Origin: Selenomonadaceae bacterium
Lineage (GTDB): Bacteria > Bacillota > Negativicutes > Selenomonadales > Selenomonadaceae
Direction of reading: 5' to 3'
NCBI GenBank assembly: GCA_017427545.1
Contig: JAFRSO010000076.1
Span: 26,782 to 90,781 of the forward strand
Length of the DNA stretch: 64,000 bases
This document shows positions 9,225 to 17,586 of the stretch, piece by piece. The notes below the pieces were generated by a model. That model did no database searches. It was not told the DNA's origin and worked only from the letters and a program-made list of their open reading frames with translations. Position 1 is the stretch's first letter. Each line of letters starts with the position of its first letter. A program made the position numbers and the translations under genes.

Positions 9225-9898
9225 GAAAAATTTTTAGAAACGATTGGGCGGAACTTTTGGACGACGAGTTGAAGGAGCCGTATTACCTGGAGTTGCGGAA
9301 ATTTTTAATCGACGAGTACAGCACGAAAAAAATTTTTCCGAACATGTACGACATTTTCAACGCGCTGCACTTCACGAGTTACGCCGATACCAAAGTTGTA
9401 ATTTTGGGGCAAGATCCGTATCATGAGCCGGGTCAAGCGCACGGGTTGAGCTTTTCAGTTTTGCCGAATGTACCGCCGCCGCCGTCACTGATGAATATTT
9501 TCAAGGAACTGCGCGACGACCTCGGCTGTTTTATTCCGAACAACGGTTGCTTAAAACCTTGGGCGGATCAAGGCGTTTTGCTGTTGAATGCGGTTTTGAC
9601 TGTCAGAGCACATGCGGCGAATTCTCATCGCGGACACGGCTGGGAAATTTTCACGGACAAAATTATTCGCCTGCTCAACGACCATGAACGCCCGCTTGCG
9701 TTTATCTTATGGGGCAATCCTGCGCGTCGCAAAAAAAATATGATAACGAACTCGCGCCATTTTATTGTTGAGTCGGCGCACCCAAGTCCGTTATCGGCAA
9801 GCGGCGGATTTTTCGGAAGTCGTCCGTTTTCCCGCGTAAATAAATTTCTCGAATCTGTCGGCGAATCTCCGATAGATTGGCAAATTCCCAACATTTGA
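9221..9898 (+). CDS. ung: Uracil-DNA glycosylase, family 1
   Basis: Removes uracil from DNA. 225 residues from the ATG at 9221, which has AGGAGA ten bases upstream and overlaps the preceding stop (ATGA). Family-1 motifs are complete: the water-activating [31 protein letters not shown], and the DNA-groove loop [18 protein letters not shown] (HPSPLS with catalytic His). Placement at the end of a folate operon links it to thymidylate supply: low folate raises dUTP incorporation, so co-expression would be sensible, though this is inference. Confidence 0.96.
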   Translation: MRKIFRNDWAELLDDELKEPYYLELRKFLIDEYSTKKIFPNMYDIFNALHFTSYADTKVVILGQDPYHEPGQAHGLSFSVLPNVPPPPSLMNIFKELRDDLGCFIPNNGCLKPWADQGVLLLNAVLTVRAHAANSHRGHGWEIFTDKIIRLLNDHERPLAFILWGNPARRKKNMITNSRHFIVESAHPSPLSASGGFFGSRPFSRVNKFLESVGESPIDWQIPNI

Positions 9899-9911
9899 AA
9901 AGGAAATCATT

Positions 9912-10274
9912 ATGGATAAAAAAATTCTTTCCCGAATAATTTTGGCAGTTATGATTATCATGAATATTTATTTGATTTGGCGCGTCAACTCAAACACGAT
10001 GTCGATTGCTGCATACGACGCGGGCATTAATCAGCGGACGGGCGTCGGACGTTTGGAAAGTTTTTGGACGAAATATATCGGCGGCTCAAAAAATTACAGC
10101 ACTTACGAGGATAGGCAACGTGCCGAAGCTGACAGCAATACGACGATTGCCGTACTGTTCGTTGCGGATATTGTTTTTGTGGCCGTGCTTTACGTCTTGA
10201 ATAGAAAACCTAAGCCCGCGCCCGTGAAAAATGATGACGATTGGAGAACTCCGCGCCGTTCCAGAAGACGCTGA
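9912..10274 (+). CDS. Small two-helix membrane protein of unknown function
   Basis: 120 residues with hydrophobic helices at about 8-24 (IILAVMIIMNIYLIW) and about 78-95 (TTIAVLFVADIVFVAVLYV), a polar loop between them and a basic tail (TPRRSRRR). AAGGAAATC precedes ATG. It begins 13 bases after ung and is probably co-transcribed. I do not recognise the family; the positive-inside rule puts both termini in the cytoplasm. Confidence 0.7.
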   Translation: MDKKILSRIILAVMIIMNIYLIWRVNSNTMSIAAYDAGINQRTGVGRLESFWTKYIGGSKNYSTYEDRQRAEADSNTTIAVLFVADIVFVAVLYVLNRKPKPAPVKNDDDWRTPRRSRRR

Positions 10275-10281
10275 TAAACTT

Positions 10282-10863
10282 TCAGTGAAAATCGCGGCAA
10301 TAATATCTTATATCGTCGAGTTTCTTGTAAAGATTGTCGCCGGGACAAGCCGTGTCGTTTAAATTTCTGTGTCCGACAATAACGCCCTTGCCCAAAGGGT
10401 TGAGATGATATTTTTGACAAAGCCACGCCGTCAAAAGTTTCAGCGAATCCATTTGCTTATGATTTGGCTTGGCGACATCGAAATTTCCCGCAACGCAAAT
10501 GCCGACGGAATTTTTGTTGTGATGATAGGCATGTGCCCCGACCGCCAAAGGTTTTCGACCCTGCTCAATCGTGCCGTCCTTGCGAATCACATAATGATAG
10601 CCGATACCCGCCCAGCCGTTTACCTCTTGATGAAATTTATGGATTTCTTCGGCGGAAGAATCTTTATCGCCGTCAGGAAAGCCCGCGTGATGAATCACAA
10701 TCATTTCAGTTGTCGGACGCTCCTCGTATTCCGTGAAGTTCAAAAATAATTTTCTAATCGGCGGCTCCCATGTCTCCAAGATATAGGCGGCCGCTTTTTC
10801 GTCGCCCAAAAGAATATTCGCCGCGCCATATGCCATGATGCTCAAAAATTTTCTCCTGTCCAT
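10282..10863 (-). CDS. N-acetylmuramoyl-L-alanine amidase (Amidase_2/PGRP fold), probably Tat-exported
   Basis: Peptidoglycan amidase of 193 residues. Zinc ligands fit the family: His in MIVIHHAGF, His in SVGICVAGNF-flanking YHHNKNSVGI, and GHRNLNDTACPGD with the last Zn ligand. The mature domain runs from about residue 45 to the end. The N-terminus MDRRKFLSIMAYGAANILLG resembles a twin-arginine signal (RRKFL) followed by a short hydrophobic stretch, so export via Tat is a reasonable guess. RBS GGGAGA precedes ATG. Divergent from the hybrid kinase at 10959. Confidence 0.88.
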   Translation of the reverse strand: MDRRKFLSIMAYGAANILLGDEKAAAYILETWEPPIRKLFLNFTEYEERPTTEMIVIHHAGFPDGDKDSSAEEIHKFHQEVNGWAGIGYHYVIRKDGTIEQGRKPLAVGAHAYHHNKNSVGICVAGNFDVAKPNHKQMDSLKLLTAWLCQKYHLNPLGKGVIVGHRNLNDTACPGDNLYKKLDDIRYYCRDFH

Positions 10864-10958
10864 TTTTCATTCTCCCTTGAATTTTTTAGCCTCATGTGTA
10901 ATTATATCAAAAATACGCAGTCTTGAACACGCGCTTAAAATTATCCGAGGTGAGGAAA

Positions 10959-13900
10959 ATGGAATCCGAACAGAAAAACCTTATGAAGGAAATTATAGTC
11001 GGTGCCCTTATAGTCGTAATAATTCTTATAGCCGGGACGTTCGGCATGGGTGTAAGCGTCAATGATGACAATGCCAACGCCGTCCGAACCGTCAGCCTTT
11101 TATATCTCGATGAACTTGCCGGCCGCCGTGAACAAGTCGTCGCCGGAAAATTGACTGATTATATGAACGACATGGATATTGCAATGGGACTTTTGACGAA
11201 AGATGATTTGGGCAGCGTCGAAAAATTGCAAGCTTATCAGGCGCGCATGAAACAACTTTACAGCCTGGAAAAATTTGCCTTCGTCGATAAGGACGGCGTG
11301 ATTTATACTTCGCGCGGAACTCGTGACGATATTGGCGAATATAATTTTGATTACAAGAACCTCACCGAAACGAATATATCAATCAAAAATCTCAACGGCA
11401 GCAATAAAAAAATCGTCATTGCCAAGCCCGCGGATAATCTTCCGTTCATGGGAAAAAGTCTCGTCGTCTGCTTCATGGAAATTGATATGAATCACATGTT
11501 GGAAAGCATTTCACTGCAGACGACCGGCAACAATACGACCTTTTGCAACCTTTACACTCACGACGGCATTGCGCTGACAAATATCGTACTCGGCGGACGT
11601 TCGGGCGAGAAAAATTTATTTACGGCAATGGGGCGTGCGGAGTTTGAAAGAGGTTATTCCATCGACAAGATTAAACGCGACTTCGACAACGGCATTAAAG
11701 GTTTCGTCGCCTTCAATTACAACGGTATTCAAGAAACGCTGTATTATGTTCCCGTTCACGGTACGGATTGGGTTTTAACATATCTGATTCGCGAGAGCAT
11801 TATCACGGAGCAAATCGCCTCAATCACCGACGGAATTATTTTCCGCAGTTTGATTCATTCCGCCGCGACGGCACTCGTCCTGCTGATCATGTTCGTAATC
11901 GTCATCGTTCAGTTGAGGAAGGCGGCTAAGGCTCGTCTTGAAAAGGAAACTGCCGACGCTGAAAATCGTGTTAAGCAGCAGGAGTTGGAAGAACAGCTTG
12001 CACTTCAGGAAGAGCTTTTGGCGCAGGAGCAATATAAAACTCAACAGGACAATATGATTAAAGCCCTTGCCTCGGATTATCGCAGCGTGTATTATATCAA
12101 CCTTTCGGAGGATAACGGCGTTTGCTATCGAGCCGACCCCACGCTTGATATTGCTGTCGGGGAGGGCGAACATTTTACCGTAAGCGAACTTTTCACGAAA
12201 TATGCAAATCATTACGTCACGGAAGAATATCGCGCAGACTTTTTGAAATTCATCAACCCTAAGTCAATCCGCGAGGGTCTCAAGAAAAATCCTGTCATCA
12301 CGTATCGTTACCTGTCGACGAGGAGCGGTAAAGAAACTTATGAGATGATTCGCATGGCGGGCGTCAAAAAATCCGACGACGAATCGGCAAGTTCAATTCA
12401 TATCGTCGGCGTGGGATTCACGGATATTGATGCGGAAATGCGCGACGCTCTGGCGAAAAGTCAAGCATTGAGCGATGCCCTCAAGACTGCTGAAGAGGCC
12501 AGTAAAGCTAAAACGGTTTTCCTTTCCAGCATGAGTCACGAGATCCGCACGCCCATGAACGCCATTATCGGACTAGACAGCCTTGCACTTCATGAGCCGG
12601 GCATTTCGGACACGACCAGAAGTTATCTTGAAAAAATCGGCACGTCCGCTCAACATTTGCTAAGCTTGATTAATGATATTTTGGATATGTCGCGGATTGA
12701 ATCGGGCAGAATGACGATCAAGAATGAGGAGTTTTCCTTCTCCAAGATGATTGAGCAGATTAATACGATTTTCAGCGGTCAATGCAATGAAAAGAAACTT
12801 GAATATAATTGTCACATTAACGGCGCGATTGATGAATATTATATCGGCGACAGCATTAAGTTGCGGCAGGTGCTGATTAATATTCTCGGCAACGCGGTTA
12901 AGTTTACTCCCGAAGGCGGCAAGGTTGATTTGATTGTCGAGAAGACCGCCGATTTCGACAATAAATCCGCGATTCGATTCACCATTAAAGACACGGGCAT
13001 TGGTATGAGCAAAGAATTTCTCCCGAAAATTTTTGAGACGTTCAGCCAGGAAGATTCAAGCTCCACCAGTAAATACGGCTCGTCGGGATTGGGCATGGCG
13101 ATTACCAAAAGTATCGTCGAGATGATGAACGGCAAAATTGAAGTCGATTCGGAAAAGGGCGTCGGCACAACTTTTATCGTCACCGTAACTTTGATGAACT
13201 CCGACAGGAAAGATAATAATGATAACGATATCGAAATCCGCCCGCATGAGATGAACGTTTTGATTATCGACGACGACCCGATTGCCTGCGATCATGCAAA
13301 GTTGGTTTTGGAAAAGACCGGTATAGCCGCTGAAACTGTCATGAACGGTAAAGATGCCATTGAACGCGTCAAACTCCGTCATGCTCGCCGCGAACCCTAC
13401 AATTTGATTATCGTCGATTGGAAAATGCCGGAAATGGACGGCGTCGAAGTTACGCGGCGGATTCGTGAAATTATCGGCAACGAGACGGCAATTATAATTT
13501 TGACGGCGTATAACTGGGATGACGTGATTGAAGAGGCGATTGCGGCCGGCGTCGACAGTTTCATTTCCAAGCCGCTGTTCTCCGGAAATTTAATTGACGA
13601 ATTTAAAAACGCTCTCCGCAAAAAAAATCTCGGCTCTCCGAGACAAAATCAGAAAGCCGATTTGAAGGGGCGGAAAATTTTGTTGGCGGAAGATATGCCC
13701 GTCAACGCCGAAATTATGATGATGGTTTTGCAAATGCGGGAGATTGATGCCGACCTCGCCGAAAATGGGAAAATCGCGCTTGATATGTTCGCGAACTCGC
13801 CCGAAAATTATTACGACGCAATTTTAATGGATATGCGAATGCCGGAAATGGACGGTTTGGAGGCGACGCAGAGGATTAGGGCTTTGAATCGTCCTGACGC

Positions 13901-14048
13901 GAAAAAAATTCCGATAATCGCGCTGACTGCCAATGCCTTTGACGAGGACGTTCAGCGCAGTTTGCAGGCGGGCTTGAATGCGCATTTGAGCAAGCCGGTT
14001 GAGCCTGACGTTTTATTCGAGACGCTGGAAAATATGATTAGGAACTAG
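10959..14048 (+). CDS. Membrane hybrid histidine kinase with extracytoplasmic sensor and two receiver domains
   Basis: About 1029 residues. Transmembrane helices at about 12-32 and 297-320 flank a large Cache-like extracytoplasmic sensor. A coiled coil and a PAS-like region follow, then HisKA with SSMSHEIRTPMNAI (His near 527), HATPase_c with N-box LGNAVKFTPEGG, DTGIGMS and SSGLGMAI, and two receivers: VLIIDDDP with phospho-Asp in VDWKMPEMDG (near 819), and ILLAEDMPVN with MDMRMPEMDG (near 956). No output domain, so a separate Hpt or response regulator is expected. ATG at 10959 has GAGGTGAGG upstream; a TTG at 10923 is less likely. The last codons (MIRN-stop) come from the repeat element that follows. 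Confidence 0.93.
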   Translation: MESEQKNLMKEIIVGALIVVIILIAGTFGMGVSVNDDNANAVRTVSLLYLDELAGRREQVVAGKLTDYMNDMDIAMGLLTKDDLGSVEKLQAYQARMKQLYSLEKFAFVDKDGVIYTSRGTRDDIGEYNFDYKNLTETNISIKNLNGSNKKIVIAKPADNLPFMGKSLVVCFMEIDMNHMLESISLQTTGNNTTFCNLYTHDGIALTNIVLGGRSGEKNLFTAMGRAEFERGYSIDKIKRDFDNGIKGFVAFNYNGIQETLYYVPVHGTDWVLTYLIRESIITEQIASITDGIIFRSLIHSAATALVLLIMFVIVIVQLRKAAKARLEKETADAENRVKQQELEEQLALQEELLAQEQYKTQQDNMIKALASDYRSVYYINLSEDNGVCYRADPTLDIAVGEGEHFTVSELFTKYANHYVTEEYRADFLKFINPKSIREGLKKNPVITYRYLSTRSGKETYEMIRMAGVKKSDDESASSIHIVGVGFTDIDAEMRDALAKSQALSDALKTAEEASKAKTVFLSSMSHEIRTPMNAIIGLDSLALHEPGISDTTRSYLEKIGTSAQHLLSLINDILDMSRIESGRMTIKNEEFSFSKMIEQINTIFSGQCNEKKLEYNCHINGAIDEYYIGDSIKLRQVLINILGNAVKFTPEGGKVDLIVEKTADFDNKSAIRFTIKDTGIGMSKEFLPKIFETFSQEDSSSTSKYGSSGLGMAITKSIVEMMNGKIEVDSEKGVGTTFIVTVTLMNSDRKDNNDNDIEIRPHEMNVLIIDDDPIACDHAKLVLEKTGIAAETVMNGKDAIERVKLRHARREPYNLIIVDWKMPEMDGVEVTRRIREIIGNETAIIILTAYNWDDVIEEAIAAGVDSFISKPLFSGNLIDEFKNALRKKNLGSPRQNQKADLKGRKILLAEDMPVNAEIMMMVLQMREIDADLAENGKIALDMFANSPENYYDAILMDMRMPEMDGLEATQRIRALNRPDAKKIPIIALTANAFDEDVQRSLQAGLNAHLSKPVEPDVLFETLENMIRN

Positions 14049-14118
14049 TAATTAGGAACTAGGAACCAGTAGGGATTAGGGAATAGTAAAAACTAGTTCC
14101 TAGTTCCCAGTTCCTAAA
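14041..14118. repeat. TAGGAACTAG-type intergenic repeat, inverted arms
   Basis: Direct copies of TAGGAACTAG and TAGGGATTAGGGAATAG, then AAAA, then reverse-complement arms (ACTAGTTCCTAGTTCCCAG). It separates two converging genes, could fold into a hairpin acting as a terminator, and supplies the TAG stop of the upstream kinase. Near-identical to 17500-17586. Confidence 0.85.
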
Positions 14119-16338
14119 CTACCCTTTGAACCTCAACGCAAACATTGTGATATCGTCGGATTGTTCAGCCTCGCCGACATGATCCGCCAAATCGCCGCGT
14201 ATATTTTTCAGCAGAGTTTCCAAATCAACCGTGCAGTCCGTCGAGTTCATGAACGCTATCAAACGCTCCGGCAAATATTCTTCCTCCGCCACGTTCAATG
14301 CCTCCGTTACGCCGTCGGTATAAATGAACAGCAAATCGCCGCGCTTGAGGAAAATTCTTTGCTCAATGAAAGGAATTTCGTCCATCGGGCCGAGAACAAA
14401 ATTTTTTTCCACGTCGAGAAAGTCGCAATGATTTTCTTCCGCGTGATAAATTACGGGCGGATTGTGCCCGCCGTTGACGTAAACGAATTCGCCCGTCTCC
14501 AAATCCAACACTCCGACAAATGCCGTCACGAACATCATAGCTTCGTTATTGGCGCAGAGTTGATCGTTAGCTGCGGCCACGACCGGTGCAAGTCCGTTTT
14601 GCGTATAAAAAGTTTGCGCGAAGTTGTTCAGGATAGTTTTTGAAATGACCATGAACAGCGCAGCGGGAATACCTTTGCCCGAAACGTCAGCGACCGTTAT
14701 CGCCAAATGCGTCTTGTCGATAAAGTAAAAATCGTAAAAATCGCCGCCGACTTCTTTGGCAGGTTTCATCGTCGCCAAAAGCTCAAAGTCCTCACGCGTC
14801 GGAAAATCTTTCGGCAACATTCCGTTTTGAATTTCCGTGGCAACATCAAGCCCCGTGGCAATGCGTTCCTTGTCAGCAGTCTCCTGCTCCAAATTCGTCA
14901 TGTAATTTTTCAGCTCGGCAGTCATGTGGTTGAAACTTTTCGCAAGCTCCTCAATCTCGTCGCCCGTATGAATATTAATTTTTTTGTCGAGATTATTTTC
15001 TATGTCATTCGTAATTTTTCGCGCACCGTTGCTCAATTCTTCAATCGGTCTAACGAATCGCCGCGAAAGATTCAAGCTCATCAAAATCAAAACTATCAGC
15101 AGGGCAATTAAAACTTTACCGGTTATGTCGTTGAGGTAATTATATTCTTCCTGCATTTTCTCTTGAGATTTGGCGACGCGTTTCAAAAAATAATCGTCGG
15201 TATCTTCAGTGGCCGCCCAAATCTCATTTTCCGAAACAACCATGCCGAAACTCCAACCGGTATCTGTCATCGGCGCGAAGGCAAGATAATAATTTTCTTC
15301 GTCCACAGTGATAGGAACAACGCCCTGTTCACCGGCGATCATTTTTATTGCCGCCGACACCAAAGTTTCTTCTTCGGATTGACGCAGGTCGAAGGCTCTC
15401 ACGGCAAAGTGACCTTCAGCTTGCGAAGAAAAAATTATTTCACCGTTCTTATTGAGGACAAAATTTATACTATCCTTGTCGAAATTGAACTTGTCGATAT
15501 TTTTGTACAGGTCGATGTTGGAAGAATCCAAGCCTGCGACGCCAATCATCTTGCCCGCCGCGTCATAAAATGGTGCGGACGCGCCGATTTGCTGATAACC
15601 ACCGTCCGAATCAATCGTTCGATAAAGTTCGGAGAAAACCGGAGCATTCGCCGTTTTGGCATGGATATACCACGGACGTTTACGCGGGTCGAATTCGTAA
15701 ATTCTCTCGTAGGAAAAATGAATTGGGGTATCAAAATTCGCCTTGCCTTTATCGTCGAGAACAAGACGTGCGCAAATATACCAGCCCTTTTCGCCGCCGA
15801 CAAAAGCCGTCGAATTGTATTCCGTGTAATTTCTTAGCAGTTCGCTCAAAACGTCTCTGATGTTCGAGGCAAGTGCAAGTTCGTTTTGAATTTCGGGAGT
15901 AACGTTGTTGCGGATATCCGGCGCGTAAATCCTGTAAGGTTCGGCATTTTTGATTGTGTCGGTACGCGGGTCGGGCAAAGTTTTCGGAAAATAATTTTCG
16001 GGGTGTGACATTATTTCCGTCATCGCCGACGCTAAAATTTCTGCGTCATCTCGCGTGAGTGCCATTTCGTGATCGACAAATTGTGCGTTTGCTTCAGCCA
16101 ACTCTCCCAGCGTATGTTTGAGTTGCGCGATTAAAAGATCTTCGCTGAATTGCGCACTTTTCGTGCCAAATTCGACGCTCATTGTTGCCATATCGCGCTG
16201 AACGGCATTTCGCCCGTAATAAGAAAAAATTCCCAGCACGAGAAATGTCGTAAATCCCGCGCCCAAAACGAGCATCAAAACTTTTTTGTGAATGTCGAGC
16301 CGCCGTAATTTTTTGGGAATAATAGACTTCACTTTCAA
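14119..16338 (-). CDS. Cache-HAMP-SpoIIE (PP2C-type) serine phosphatase, copy 1
   Basis: 739 residues: N-terminal TM (about 18-38), extracytoplasmic double-Cache sensor (RIYAPDIRNN, DPRKRPWYIHA, MIGVAGLDSSNIDLY), second TM (about 405-425, VLIALLIVLILMSLNL), HAMP, short coiled coil, and from about 500 a SpoIIE/RsbU-like phosphatase with EVGGDFYDFYFID, VADVSGKGIPAALFM and QSDDITMFALRF. Expected to dephosphorylate a STAS anti-anti-sigma protein, switching a partner-switching circuit in response to an external ligand. Starts with TTG overlapping the TPR gene's TGA (TTGA). The last about 240 residues and the downstream repeat are near-identical in DNA to the gene at 17587, so recent duplication or gene conversion. 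Confidence 0.93.
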   Translation of the reverse strand: MKVKSIIPKKLRRLDIHKKVLMLVLGAGFTTFLVLGIFSYYGRNAVQRDMATMSVEFGTKSAQFSEDLLIAQLKHTLGELAEANAQFVDHEMALTRDDAEILASAMTEIMSHPENYFPKTLPDPRTDTIKNAEPYRIYAPDIRNNVTPEIQNELALASNIRDVLSELLRNYTEYNSTAFVGGEKGWYICARLVLDDKGKANFDTPIHFSYERIYEFDPRKRPWYIHAKTANAPVFSELYRTIDSDGGYQQIGASAPFYDAAGKMIGVAGLDSSNIDLYKNIDKFNFDKDSINFVLNKNGEIIFSSQAEGHFAVRAFDLRQSEEETLVSAAIKMIAGEQGVVPITVDEENYYLAFAPMTDTGWSFGMVVSENEIWAATEDTDDYFLKRVAKSQEKMQEEYNYLNDITGKVLIALLIVLILMSLNLSRRFVRPIEELSNGARKITNDIENNLDKKINIHTGDEIEELAKSFNHMTAELKNYMTNLEQETADKERIATGLDVATEIQNGMLPKDFPTREDFELLATMKPAKEVGGDFYDFYFIDKTHLAITVADVSGKGIPAALFMVISKTILNNFAQTFYTQNGLAPVVAAANDQLCANNEAMMFVTAFVGVLDLETGEFVYVNGGHNPPVIYHAEENHCDFLDVEKNFVLGPMDEIPFIEQRIFLKRGDLLFIYTDGVTEALNVAEEEYLPERLIAFMNSTDCTVDLETLLKNIRGDLADHVGEAEQSDDITMFALRFKG

Positions 16339-17483
16339 TTCTCCCAGCCGAGTTGCTTAGCCTTGACGAAATCTTCTTGCGATTTTTTAACGTCACCGCG
16401 GGCTTTATAACATTCGCCGCGCGATCGAAACGTCAACGCGTTGGCATGAAACGGACTGAACTCAACCGCCTTGCTGAAATAAGTAATCGCCTTATCGTAA
16501 TTGCCCAAATTCATGTAAGCATGCCCCAGCCCGTTATAAGCCTCGCCGATTTTCGGATTGAGATCAATCGCCTTGAGGTAGTAAAAAGTTGATTTGTCGT
16601 ATTCTTTCTTGCCGTTGTAAATGTTGCCGAGAGTCGACCACGCCCACGCGTTATTTGCATTCAACGCCAGAGAATCACTCGCCAAAGGTAATGCCGCGTC
16701 AAATTTTTCATCGTTGCAGAGTTTCCGAGCTGCGCGAATTTTTTCTTGCGCGGAAGAAATATTCTTTGCCTGCGAAAAATCAGCGCGGGCTTTATTTTTG
16801 TTGCCGAGAGCCTGATAACATTCGCCGCGCCCGTTAAAGGCCTGACTGTTATTCGGGTCGAGTTCAACGGCCTTGCTGAAATTTACAATCGCAGTTTCGT
16901 AATCCTGTTTGATGCTGTAAAATTTTCCGAGCTTTTCATAAATCGCCGAATTATTCGCGGCCAACTGAATTGCCTCGTTCAAAAGGGACATGGCATTATC
17001 AAGCCTGCCTTCGCCGATAAGATTATTGGCCTCCTCAACCTTCCTGTTCGACAGGTAAAGATTTTCGTTATCCTTATCGACGGGCGGCGGCGGAATATTT
17101 TTCGGACTGCTGTTTTCCGAACCTTGCAGACGGCGATTTAAATCTTCGGGATCAATGTCAACTTTAACCGTCGCACGCACAATCAAATCCGCCCGCTCAT
17201 AGACGACCTCACGAACTTGCAAGACTGCGCCCGTCCGCGAAGTTATCACGTCCTCGACGAGTTCCAAATCTTCCACGCGGGAGCGGCTGGTCACTAAAAC
17301 GCCGGCTTTTTCCAGAGCATTACGCATAGCTTTTTCCTTAGCACCCTGCTTGGCAATTTCCAGCGTATCGCGTTCACCAATCATGTATTCGCCGACGCCC
17401 GTATAAGTTTTAACTTCGGCGTTAATCGTCGGCATGACCAGCAAGCTGCCGATAATCATCGCGCCGATCAAAAATTTTCTCAA
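16335..17483 (-). CDS. Exported TPR protein with FlgT/LPP20-like N-terminal domain
   Basis: 382 residues. Cleavable signal peptide (MRKFLIGAMIIGSLLVMPTINAE). Residues about 25-120 form an alpha/beta domain with VGEYMIGERDTLEIAKQGAK and KAMRNALEKAGVLV, a pattern resembling the N-terminal domain of FlgT and related envelope proteins. A proline linker (IPPPPVDKDN) and about six TPR-like repeats follow (YETAIVNFSKAVELDPNNS, KIGEAYNGLGHAYMNLGNY). Strongly similar at its N-terminus to the protein at 61989. TTG start with GAGGTGACGGGAA upstream. It sits between two sensor phosphatases and is coupled to the second, which suggests an envelope-stress link, but no function is established. Confidence 0.8.
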   Translation of the reverse strand: MRKFLIGAMIIGSLLVMPTINAEVKTYTGVGEYMIGERDTLEIAKQGAKEKAMRNALEKAGVLVTSRSRVEDLELVEDVITSRTGAVLQVREVVYERADLIVRATVKVDIDPEDLNRRLQGSENSSPKNIPPPPVDKDNENLYLSNRKVEEANNLIGEGRLDNAMSLLNEAIQLAANNSAIYEKLGKFYSIKQDYETAIVNFSKAVELDPNNSQAFNGRGECYQALGNKNKARADFSQAKNISSAQEKIRAARKLCNDEKFDAALPLASDSLALNANNAWAWSTLGNIYNGKKEYDKSTFYYLKAIDLNPKIGEAYNGLGHAYMNLGNYDKAITYFSKAVEFSPFHANALTFRSRGECYKARGDVKKSQEDFVKAKQLGWEN

Positions 17484-17499
17484 TTCCCGTCACCTCTTG

Positions 17500-17586
17500 T
17501 AGGAACTAGTAATTAGGAACTAGGAACCAGTAGGGATTAGGGAATAGTAAAAACTAATTCCTAGTTCCCAGTTCCTAGTTCCTAAA
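17500..17586. repeat. TAGGAACTAG-type intergenic repeat, second copy
   Basis: Matches 14041-14118 nearly base for base, with one substitution in the reverse arm and one extra CTAGTTC unit. It follows the second phosphatase gene and precedes the TPR gene on the minus strand. Confidence 0.85.
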
